From contig NC_083388.1 of NCBI RefSeq assembly GCF_031755915.1, positions 6,695,001-6,759,000 of the forward strand: DNA of 64,000 bases. Direction: 5' to 3'. A program made the translations under genes and the position numbers. The first letter of the stretch is position 1. Every line of letters starts with the position of its first letter. Below the pieces are notes generated by a model that worked only from the letters and a program-made list of their open reading frames with translations, was not told the DNA's origin and searched no databases. Below, piece after piece: positions 35,868 to 64,000 of this stretch. Source of the stretch: Ziziphus jujuba. Lineage: Eukaryota > Streptophyta > Magnoliopsida > Rosales > Rhamnaceae.

Positions 35868-38859
35868 TCAGGTTCCTCAAGTAGTGGAGGGAGGAATTTG
35901 CCAGGTACTTCAGCCAGCTCGTCACTTTATTAGCGGTGGTGTGAGTTCTTATCAGCAGTCCAATCTCGATCCCAAGTCGCACTGTAGACTTTGCAATAAA
36001 CCATATTATGGACCTTTTTAGTGGAGTGGCGCGTGTTTTCAGTGTGGACAGGCGGGTCACATGAAAAGAGACTGCCCCTATGGCGATACTGAAATGTTAA
36101 GGGCGAACCCACCAGCACAGCATGTTAGCGGATCTAGGGGTCAAAATTTTTGAGAGAGTTAAGCGATTGGAGGTAACTCGGGATCAGCCCAACAGCCTGC
36201 CGAGCCAAGTAGAGATAGAGAACGGAGACCCCAACAAACAGGTCAAGGTCGAATGTTTGCGATGATATAGCAAGAAGCCCTAGCTACACCGGACATAGTT
36301 ACAGGTAAACTAAATATTTTTAACAATAATACACTTGTGGTTATAGATACGAGAGCAACACATTCCTTTATCTCCAAAAAGTTCATCTTTAGATTTCATG
36401 TAACTCCCACTCCTTTAAGTTGCCTATTAGAAATTGTCACTCCTGTAGAAGAATCCCTATGGCCTAGTCAGATGGTTAAAGGTTGCATATTCTGTATGAA
36501 AGATCAAGTGATGAAAGCGGATCTAATCTTATTGGATCTGTTCGGACTGGATGCAATATTACGCATGGATTGGTTGGCAAGAAACGATGTCTTCGTAGAT
36601 TGTTACAATAAAGAAGTGATATTCAAAAGACCAGGACTACCCGAGGTAGTGTTTCGTAGAAAGTTGGAAGATCTTTACCAAGATTAATTTCAGCCCTCAC
36701 CATCAAAAAGCTACTAAATAAATAATATCAAAGGATATTTAGCCCATGTAGTAATAAGTGGGTTAGCTTAGAACATGTGCCCATGGTGAGAAAATTTTCG
36801 GATGTATTTTCGGATAAGTTGTCAAGATTACCACTAGAAAGTAAAATAAACTTCTCTATTAAATTGGTTCCAAACACCGTGCCTATTTCATTTCCACCAT
36901 ATCACATAGTTCCAGTAGAGTTCAAAAAATCAAAGGTTCAATTGCAAGATTTGGTGGAAAAAATATTCATTAGATACATTCGTGGGGAGCACCCGTATTG
37001 TTTGCAAAGAAGAAGGATGGTAGCGTGAGATTGTGTATCAACTGCCGACAACTTAATAAAATGACCATCCCTAACCATTACCCACTGCCTAGGATAGATG
37101 ACCATTTCGATCAACTTCAAGATGTCAAAGTATTTTCTAAGATTGATCTAAGGTCTGACTATCACCAATTTAGAATCCGAAAATCAAATATTTCTAAGAC
37201 TGTCTTCAGTACAAGGTATGGGCACTATGAATTCTTAATGATGTCGTTTGGGCTCACCAATGCCCCAGCAGTTTTCATGGATTTGATGAATCAAATGTTT
37301 CGCCCGTACTTAGACTGTTTCATCTTCGTGTTCAAAGATGACATTCTGGTCTATTATAGAAGCCAAAAGGAGCATGTGAAGCATTTGAATAAAGTGTTCC
37401 ATACTCTAAGGTAGCATCAACTCTAGGATAAATTTGACAAGTGTGAATTTTGGTTGAACCAAATGCGTTTTCTTGGACACATTGTGTCAGCCGAAGGTAT
37501 TTGTGTAGATCCTGAGAAGGTGAAGACATTATTTAATTGGAAGCGCCCTACTACTGTGAGGGAAGTAGCAGATTTCGTATCGAAGTGCTTAATTTGTCAA
37601 CAAGTGAAGGCAGAAAGACAAAAACCTTTAGGGCTTCTCCAATCCTTACCTATTCCCATGTGGAAATGGAAAGAACTCAATATGGATTACATGTACAAGC
37701 TTCCTCCCACCCCTAGAAAATATGATGGCATTTGAGTGATCATCGATCGTCTTACCAAGTTAGCACACTTCTTACCGGTGCAAGAACGTTTCTCACCCGA
37801 GAAGTTGACCCAGTTGTTTGTACAACGTATTGTGAGTCCCTATGAAGTACCGATCGCCGTCGTATCCGATCGAGATCCATATTTTACTTCACGATTATGG
37901 CGAAAGTTCGCAGATGTGTTGGGAGCAAGGCTTAACTACAGTATCGTCGTTCATCCGCAAGCTGATGGGCAAACAAAGCGTACGATTCAAACCTTAGAAG
38001 ATATGCTAAGATCTTACATTATGTAGTTTCGTGGAAGCTGGGACGAACAAGTGCCGCTAATAGAATTTTTCATAATAATAGCTACCAAGCAAGCATTGAA
38101 ATGTCCCCATACGTGGCCTTATATGGAAGGCAATGTCGGATACCGCTATGCTGGAGTGAAGTGAGAGAAGAGAAACTCCTTGCAATGAATAATGCAGTTG
38201 GTTCCAAGTATTTACGGATGATCTTGGACAATGTAAGGATCATCCGAGAATGGTTTAAAGCGGCTCAAGATCAATAGAAAAGTTACGCCAATGTGTGTAG
38301 AAAAGATTTGAAATTTCAAATCGGAGATTGGATTTTCTTAAAGTTATCTCCATGGAAGGGTGTGATACACTTTGGTCGATGAGGAAAGTTGAGCCTTCGT
38401 TATATTAGTCCCTACAAGATCACTAAGGTTTGGTTCAGTGGCATACATGTTAGCACTTCCTAAAGAGTTAGCACGGGTGCACAATGTATTCCATATTTCG
38501 ATGCTATGGAGATACATTGCCAATCCATTGCATATACTCAAAATACCAGAGTTCTTATGGCTAATTTTCAGGTGCAACCAGTGTCAATGGACCATACATT
38601 AGAAACTCAAATGGAATATCCTAAGTTGAAAACAATTAAAAGCAAGGTGCAAAAGGATGTTGATCCAAAGTTCTCTATGAGGGATGGGACCCTCATATAC
38701 AAAGGAAGACTCTATGTTCCCGATGTTCTAGAACTTAAACGGGGAATCCTAGAGGAGGCCCATAGTTCGATATATGTGAAACACCCCGGGAGTACTAAGA
38801 TGTATCAAACACTCATTAAGTATTATTAATGGATTGGTATGAAAAAGATCCTGACAAAT

Positions 38860-41800
38860 GTGCCATCGGTATTACCAATAGAAACGGTAATTTTTTCAGC
38901 AACTACATGAAGATCTATATAGAATTATCGATGGTTTTCATTGGTAATATCAATGACCTGCCGATAAGCATAGTTGTTTTTAATTCTCACTTTTTGCAAA
39001 CCTTTTGTGGATTATTTTATTCACCATCATTTATAAAGTTTCATTAAACATGTTTTTGTGGAAATACATATTATCAAAGTTGTCAGATTGCATTTTGTTG
39101 ATTTGGATTAAAAAATTGAAAAATTGCAATTACCAACGAACCATCGGTAAATTTTTCAACAATGAAGTCATAATTTTTTTCGAAATACCACAATTATATT
39201 GTGTCATATATGATATGCAACATAACATAAATTATACTAGCTTCATTTTAAGATAACAAAATTGATTAAAATATAACTCAACAACATATTTCTTTCTAAA
39301 TCAATGTTTTTCTGACTAAATAAAATATCATCATCACTGCTTCTGTACTCAATAAACTTCAAAACAAGACACCACAATCATCTCTGTAGAATTGCATTAA
39401 TGAAATGGCATCAAAAAAATTGACAAAATAATACTATATGTATCATGTAAGAGAACCGAAAGATTATAAATGGAATCAAATGTCAACGAAAAGCAACGAT
39501 TTATATTTCCACATTTAAACACAATAACAAATCATCAATAGAAATGAATTTCAAATGACAACACATTCATATAGGGATGGCAATTTGCCCCGCACAGCCC
39601 GATACCCGCGGTGCACCGCCCCTAATGGGACGGTTTTTCCCGAAAATTCGGAGATGCGAGACGGGCTCGGGGCAAATGCCTAAAAACCGAGTCGGGGATG
39701 GGCAGGGGACGAGGAATAATAACCCCGCCCCGAACCCACCCCGATATATATATATATATATATATTTTTATTTATTTATTATTATTTTTTTACAAAATTT
39801 CATTTATGTAAAATCATTTTCTTCTTTTCTTTTCATTTATTTTTTTAAATATGTATTTTATTATAATTGTAAATTTGTTCCTTGATGTATTTTATTATAT
39901 TTTTATTGTATTATAGTCATTTTCTTTATATTTTAATCATAAAATAATTTTTTTATATAAATTTCTAAAAAAATATCAATTAAAAATCAAAACGGGGAAA
40001 ACCGTCCCGCCCCATCCCCGCCCCGTAAAATCCCCAATCCCGCCCCGCACCTAAAGAAACGGAGAAAATCGCAGGGATGGGATGTAAAATTCCCCGCGGG
40101 GACGGGGACGGGATTTTAAAAAACGATCCCACCCCGCCCCGTTGACATCCCTACATTCATATCCATTTTGTTGGCAAAATGCGTCTTTGATGATAATTAT
40201 CGTGAATGGATCTAAACTGAAAAACATGTCCAATTTTTTATTTTAATATTTTTCATTCCTCAATAAGTAAGGCATAAGTAAGGCAGCATCTTTCTAAAGT
40301 ATTTAGCATTCTCTATCTCTCTATTCTATATATATTTATCTTATTATTTAGATCATATAAGTTAATATCTCCAGTTTTCTGGTCAACACATACTGCTAAT
40401 CAATGGATGCTTCCATTATTAACAGGATGTACAACTAAAACAATAAAATTAACCTCATTATCCACAAACTATGAAAAATATTAAATAATCTTACAATATA
40501 TGTATAAATTTACATAATTACAGATCCACCACGACATGCTATATTTTTGTAACTTCCCATGCACATAAATTTGCAGTGTTGAATCACATGAATATGTGCT
40601 TGGAGATGCCTCAAATGTGGAATAACGCATTTTATTGATGACTGCCAACGACTTAAATAGATACAATAACTTTTAACTCCAATAAAAAATAATTTCAATG
40701 TAACATTTAGTAACGACGTAATATTGCATCATCTTATCCAAAATAAGATGTCCAATATGACACAGTATTGTATGATCATGCTGTAATGCTCAAACCATCT
40801 TTTTCTTATGTATTACAAATAGTATCTACATGCTGAAAAAAATATAAAAGAAAATTGTAAACAACTGTGAGGTGATAAAACAACATTCCAAAATTACGAA
40901 CACAATGAACTTATATAAAAGTAAAATATATAACTTACATAAGATAATCATACAGCCGAAATAAGTAGAACATAAAAAAACTGCTTATCCATCGTCACAT
41001 AATCGATATAAATGCTTAATCCTACTAGTGCCAATCTATACCACTCCTCAAACGATCACTCTTTCGATGCATCAATAGGTCGTTTGAGATGCAATTTAAT
41101 ATCCTTACATGGATCAGTGTACGGAGAGATGACATAATGTGACTGGTGGTAAACACTACCGAAGTGATTTTTCTCGATAAGTTTATGCATCAAAGGCTCC
41201 ACCTCATTCTCCCCTTCCATAGATGGATGGTACTATAGACTATTGACCGAAATAGTAATATCTTAATCCATATGCAATGGCCAATAATCCACAAATAATC
41301 CACAGTGTGACTCATGTGTGAAAGGGGAGAGAGATATGGAGCCCCTAACGCAGAAATTGGACAAGAAAAACCGCTTCGATAGTGTTTACCACCAGTAATA
41401 TCACGTCATCTCCCCTATACACTGACTCATGTAAGAATAAGATTAAATTGCATCTCAATCAACCTATTGATGCATCGAAGGAGAATTTGTTTGAGTAGTA
41501 TAGAGTGGCACAACAAAATTGAGCGTTTATAACGATTATATAATGGTGGACATGCCATTTTTTATGTTTTAATCACCTCAGCTGAATGATTGACACTTGA
41601 TATAAGTTATATACTTTATTTTCATATAAATTTATTGTGTTAATAATTTTAAAATGATATTTTATTACCTCACACTTATTTATGATTTACTTTTATATTT
41701 TTTGCAACATATGAACACCATTTTATATTTTATAAAAAAAAAATAAAAAAATAAAAAAATAAAACAAAAAGAACAATATGAGCATCACAACACATTTACC

Positions 41801-43430
41801 CAACATTGTTCCATATCGGACATTTTATTTTTTATTAGTGTTAAAAATTATTATATATATTTGATTCGTTAGCAATTATCAATAAAATGACGTTATCTTA
41901 CATTCAAAGCATCCCAAACCACATATGCATATTATTCGACACTGCAAAACTACATGCATGAGAAGTTACCAAAACATAGCATGTCGTGGTGAATCTGCAA
42001 TTATATAAGTTTATACATATATTGCAAAATTATTTAATATTTTTTATAATTTATGAATAATGAGATTAATTTTATCATGTCAGTTATACATCCCTGTCAA
42101 TAATGGAGGCATCCATTAGTTGGCAGCATGTGTTAACCTGAAAGCTCGGTATATTAACTTATATGATCCAAATAATAAAACAAATGTATCTAGAATAGAG
42201 AAATTGAAAATACCAAATAACTTTAAAAGATGCTGCCTTATTCAGGGATGAAAAATATTACAATAAAAAATCGGACATGCTTTCCAATTTAGATATATCC
42301 ACGTATTATCAAAAACGCACTCCGCCAACAAAATGGATATAAATGTGTTGTCACTTAAAATTAATTTTTATTGATGATCTGTTATTGTGCTTAAATGTGA
42401 AAATATACTCATATTTTTCGTCCACATTTAACTCCAATTATAATCTTTCGATTCTCTTACATGATGCATATAAACATTACTTTGGCAATTTTTTTGATGC
42501 TATTTCATTAATGTAATTTTACAAAGGTGATTATGGTAACTTTGTTTTGAAATTTATTGAATACAAAAGCAGTGTTAAAAACTTTTAATTTGATCAGGAA
42601 AATTTTAATTGGTTTAGAAAAAAATATACTGTTGAATTATATTTTAATCAATTTTCAATATAGATAATACATTTTTTACTTTGACATCCAACTACATTAT
42701 AGCAATTTATTTTGTTATTTCACACTCAAGTTGGTATAATTTATGTTTGCATATCATATATGCAATATTATTACAATATTCCAAAAAAAATTATGACATC
42801 ATCGCTGAAAAATTTACTGATAGAAACCATCGATAATACCGATGGTCCATCAGTAATTGCAATTCTTCAAATTTTCAATCTAAATCAACAAAATACAATT
42901 CGACAACTTTGATGATGTATGTTTCCACCAAAAACATGCTTAATGAACTTTATGAATGATGGTGCATAAAATAACACACAAAAGATTTTTAAAAAATGAC
43001 AAAATTAGAGAAACCTCCATGATTACCGACAGGCCATCGATAGTACACATGACAACAGTCGATAATCCAATATAGATCTCCATGTAGTTGTTGAAAAAAT
43101 TATCTATAAAAACCATAGATAATATCGATGGTCCATCAATAATTTTCATTTATTCAATTTTTTCAAATCAAATCATCACGATTCAATCCTCCAACTTCGG
43201 TAATGTGTATTTCCTCCAAAAACATGGTAAATATAACTTTATTAAAATAGTAAATAAAAAAATCCATAAAAATTTTGAAAAAAATTAAAAAATTACAAGC
43301 AAAATTGATTATCAATGATTTATAAGTATTACCTATGAAAATCGCTGATAATCTAATATAGAGCTTCATATACTTATTGAAAAAATTATAAACAATTTTC
43401 ATCGATAATTACCGATATATCGTATGACTA
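38860..43430. mobile_element. Giant foldback (long inverted repeat) element
   Basis: The left arm (about 38865-41222) and right arm (about 41322-43135) are imperfect reverse complements along their whole length. Paired landmarks are atgttttt(g)tggaaa at 39050 and 42920, tcatgtaagagaaycgaaagattat at about 39446 and 42445, caccacgacatgctat at about 40528 and 41975, and gatgcatcaataggt at about 41068 and 41470. The loop is about 100 bp. The left arm is longer only because of a 582-bp insertion at 39572. The right end has an extra tandem unit (about 43135-43430). The ends carry repeated 'accgatgg'-type short motifs, reminiscent of subterminal repeats in CACTA or foldback elements, but no CACTA terminus is seen. 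No protein is encoded. Confidence 0.75.
39572..40153. mobile_element. Non-autonomous hAT element with perfect 8-bp target duplication
   Basis: The element is 582 bp. Its ends are tagggatggcaatttgcccc and, as reverse complement of the right end, tagggatgtcaacggggc. It is flanked by cattcata on both sides (39564-39571 and 40154-40161). The 8-bp duplication and the TAGGGATG-type terminus fit the hAT superfamily. The subterminal 150 bp at each end are strikingly GC-rich with repeated ggggcggg/ccccgcccc motifs, while the middle is AT-rich. No transposase is encoded. The matching uninterrupted sequence exists in the opposite palindrome arm. Confidence 0.9.
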
Positions 43431-44440
43431 TTCAATCCACAGACCTCCATTGGCCTCGATAAGCCCAAGGCCTAGCCCAATAACCACGCCATACAAACAC
43501 ATGAAATGAGTCGTGCCCTAAGACTCGTGATTTTTTTCTGCAACCACTTTTTAAAAAGTATTGTACTTGAACTTCTTTACTTCAAAAACACTGGTGATTT
43601 TTTCCTTCTTTAAAAAATTCATGTTTTTATTTGTCCTTTTTCTTCACATTTTTAATTTTAAATATAATAATTTTTCTTTACATTTTTTTTTCCTTCTTTT
43701 TACTACTAGTTTTGTTTGGTCAGACAGATATTTTTGTTTTCATATAATTTTTTCTTCAATTTCTCTTTTTTTATGAAGTTTCTTGCAAACGACGTTTCAA
43801 AAAAATAAATTATATTTTTATAAATTTTTAGCATAGATATTTTTTTTTTTAAAATGGTAAATAAAAAAACTGGACTGAAAAAAAAAATAAAAAATAAAAC
43901 TAAGAATCCAGCCCCAGATTTTCCCTTACCCTGACGTTTCCAAACTTCTATTCATGCATGTTTTAAGCTGAATGTGCTGCATTAATTGCTTCCTCTTCGA
44001 TCTCTAAGAAATTAACCATAAAGTTATCATCATTTGTCATTTCTTTGCCTGAATCAGTTTAAATTACACATTCAATTTGGGTTTTGCTAAATCTAACTCC
44101 CCCAATCAAAAATCTTGAAAATGCAAGATTAGAACAAGCTAAGCTAAAAAAAAAATAAAAAAGGAAAAATACTAACCTGCTGCAGGAGGAGTGCAGACAG
44201 AATTGTCCCAAGGTTAACCCTTTTCTCAGGTACTCATTTGGAAATGAAATAAAATAAAATAAAACAGATAAAAAAAATAAAAAATAAAAAACCTTCTAGT
44301 ACTTACACAACATTATTCTCAAAATCAAAAGAAATTGTCAAAATGCAAAACAATCAATTTCCCAAAAAAAAATTGCAGTCTGCCGAAAAATACCCGAAAT
44401 GAAATAGAGAGTTTTTGAAATCACAAAATCCATTCAATTT
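43431..44440. other. AT-rich DNA between the foldback element and a possible 5' exon
   Basis: No protein feature is recognised. A 25-codon minus-strand open segment (about 44058-43966, MTNDDNFMVNFLEIEEEAIN) follows an acceptor-like aactgattcag. The open frame at 43561-43776 is T-rich noise. Confidence 0.35.
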
Positions 44441-44705
44441 ACCTTTAAAATTCTCCTTTTTCTTGAGGCTATCAGATCAGTGTCAAATTCGGCATGAGAA
44501 CTTGGCCCAGCAGCTACTATGGTGAAAGAAATGAAAGCAGGAAAGAAATTTGGTCACCACCTTCTAATCGGTCCTGGGTTTACGCTCGACTCGACGAACT
44601 CCTCAGTGGATAGGTTTTCATGGCTTTCTAGGGTTTTGATTTTTGAAGCCCTTTTCCTTTTCCTTCTTTGTCCTCATGTTCTTGGGGGATGAAAAGGGAT
44701 CGACG
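44441..44705 (-). other. Possible 5' non-coding exon of an unidentified minus-strand transcript
   Basis: A GC-richer block reads on the minus strand through a telo-box-like aaaaccctagaaa (about 44637-44625) to a good donor, TTTTAAAG|GTAAATT (about 44442). A second exon-like block ending CTGCAGCAG|GTTAGT is near 44177, and a third after CTGATTCAG|G near 44060. Telo-box motifs are frequent in promoters and leaders of housekeeping plant genes. No protein is identified. It may be the orphaned 5' end of a gene whose body was separated or lost. Confidence 0.3.
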
Positions 44706-46033
44706 GCTGAAGAAGAAAGACATTGAAAAAAAAAATAACCTACAAATATATATATCTTTCCCAAAAGAGAATAATATTTGTACCCCAAAAGAAAATAATA
44801 ATTTTAACAAATAATTTCTTTTTATCTAAAAACACAAATATCTTTTATATTTTTATTTCTTATTATACATTTTTCTTTCCCTTCACCTTTCCTAAAATTT
44901 GGGATTCCAAAATAATCCAACCTCAATTTAAATTAAATTATGACTTATCAATAATATAAGAAATATGATATTTGTAACCATGGGTGCGCTTACCAATGAA
45001 ATCATTGCTTATGTCTTAATTTCGAACTAATTCATATTTTCTTTTGTTTTTTGGAAAAACTAATTCATATTAAGAATTTAATTTTTTAAAAGTTAAAAAC
45101 TAGTTTAAATGTAATCGATTATATTCACTGAACTGATTATACAGTGATAAATAACAATGTTCAAAATATAACCACCAAGCCATTGGGAAGAACTCCACTC
45201 AAAATACAAAAACAAAACCCACGTAGTCAACTCGTCTGACTACTAAAATCATATTTTTTTACAGTAACACAGCTTCAAAAAATAACGTTTTATGGTTACA
45301 CAATCAGTAATATATATATATATAAAGCACCTTAAATTATTTTTAGATTATCTTAATTTGCTTTTGATTTCAGAAATTGCAAAGGAAAATTAAATTTTCA
45401 CGAATGAAGATATAAATTAACCATTTAACAAGAAAACCTATCAATTTTAACTTGAGTCCAAGCAAATAATGAAAACAATAAAGATAATATGGTAGCATCT
45501 TCCAAAAATACTAAAAACACATAGCCAAAATTATTTGCAAAATTTCATAATGTACACTTTCCTAAGGCCAAATTCACAAGACGTTCTCCTGTATGTATAC
45601 ATCAGATGAGTGAGCAGTAAAATCCTTTTTTTCCTTTTTTCCTTTTTTTCTTTTTTCTTTTTTCTTTTTTTTCTATTTCTTTTTTCTCCTTGAATTTGAC
45701 TATACACATAAACAAATTACCAACTCAACTCATCTTGAAAGAAAATTCTTGAAGAGAAAAAAAAAAAAATGGCAGCAAAACTCGTTGTAGTCTTGCATAC
45801 GGTAAGAACTCCGGCTCTTCTTCCCTCAGCAAACCTTTTGTTAAAGGATGATCCAATGGTGGACTGCTCGCTCAGATCAGTCATACAATGCCATAATATG
45901 AAACTGAAGAAGTTTTATTCCCATGGTTGAAAAAAAATTCCAGAGAATATACATAAAGGCACACATGGTTGATGCCACCAAACCAAGAGCCATAGCCTCT
46001 GTGCTCATGTATCAGCCATTCTCCTGCCACAGC
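44706..46033. other. CHR5 downstream region
   Basis: AT-rich intergenic DNA. The CHR5 3' UTR should occupy the part nearest 46033; a T-rich run on the plus strand (about 45625-45690) is prominent. No further gene is seen. Confidence 0.5.
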
Positions 46034-63661
<17,628 letters not shown>

Positions 63662-64000
63662 CTATTGTCAATACAAATACTTCATTAGTGTGCAATAAGG
63701 GCCTGCTTTTGAATGAACACTTAGAACATAGCTGAAAGATTATAAAAATCCTCTATCCCTTAAGACAACCCAACAAAAAGGAAACAAAAGACAATGATAC
63801 AGAAAATAAGACCGAAATAAAGCAAGTTCATCAAAGAACCCGTATTAATAACATGTACATATATAAATACATATTTCACAAATATTTTAAGCCAACAATT
63901 AGAGTATCTTTTACAAAAGTATTTTTGTTACTTTGGTTGCCAAGAAAATATTATAACTTCTATCAACTATGTTAAAAGGAAATAAGGTTTAGAATGCAAA

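Larger units (their letters stand above)
29497..38850 (+). mobile_element. Ty3/gypsy element, plus-strand copy (family G1), split and rearranged
   Basis: Leader and gag occupy 29497-30276; the element is interrupted by a younger gypsy insertion (30277-35867) and resumes at 35872. Visible parts are gag (SFDGTQEPVAAVNWLPNMEK), zinc knuckle ACFQCGQAGHMKRDCP (about 36030-36075), protease with the active-site region reading DTRA instead of D-S/T-G-A (36346), RT with FKDD in place of Y-x-DD (about 37332), integrase core (37736-38026), and integrase C-terminal segment to about 38556. A piece belonging between RNase H and the integrase core follows last (38556-38850). Most RNase H sequence is missing. 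No LTR is seen at either end. Multiple stops make it inactive. Confidence 0.8.

Noticed and set aside
39572..40153. The repeated gggg/cccc motifs taken as a CpG island or promoter
   Set aside because: They are confined to the termini of an element with inverted ends and an 8-bp target duplication, so they belong to the transposon.

Overview
The window is plant nuclear DNA, very probably from a eudicot: AT-rich, full of TA and homopolymer tracts, with multi-exon genes (GT-AG introns), nested Ty3/gypsy and Ty1/copia remnants, miniature inverted-repeat elements, and plant-specific gene families. I cannot name the species from sequence alone.

Three recognisable host genes lie on the minus strand. 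(1) A single-exon F-box gene of the At4g18380/At5g46170/At1g30200 type (11766-12932). (2) A complete five-coding-exon serine--glyoxylate aminotransferase gene, AGT1/SGAT (14838-17176), a photorespiratory peroxisomal enzyme of exactly 401 codons ending in Ser-Arg-Ile. It has a 1.6 kb intron in its 5' leader and a promoter with adjacent G-box-like and I-box motifs. (3) The 3' 28 exons of a CHD1-type chromatin remodeller, CHR5 (46034-63661), whose 5' end runs off the right edge. In Arabidopsis AGT1 (At2g13360) and CHR5 (At2g13370) carry consecutive locus numbers, so this looks like a conserved gene pair pushed about 27 kb apart by transposons. A fourth, unidentified minus-strand coding exon (1-960) encodes a Gln/Asn/Ala-rich protein with an internal tandem duplication. 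A domain like the plant 'putative gypsy-type transposon' family (PF04195) is encoded at 2862-3401.

Layout: 1-3.9 kb, unknown exon, small MITEs, degenerate copia 5' end, PF04195-like exon. 4-11.7 kb, AT-rich non-coding DNA with a 1.5 kb inverted-repeat element and a direct duplication. 11.7-19.1 kb, F-box gene and AGT1. 19-26.7 kb, AT-rich DNA with a decayed copia pol and MITEs. 27.3-38.85 kb, a nested gypsy block: two old copies of one family, head to head, with a younger chromodomain gypsy element (identical-length 458-bp LTRs) inserted in one of them. 38.86-43.4 kb, a giant imperfect palindrome (arms about 1.8 kb, loop about 0.1 kb) that itself contains a 582-bp hAT-type insertion with a perfect 8-bp target duplication. 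43.4-46 kb, AT-rich DNA with a possible 5' exon. 46-64 kb, CHR5.

The genes do not form a pathway together. The structurally most unusual part is the AGT1-CHR5 interval with its inverted, nested and order-scrambled mobile DNA. All coordinates and comparisons were done by eye; splice sites are inferred from GT-AG rules, reading-frame continuity and remembered family sequence.
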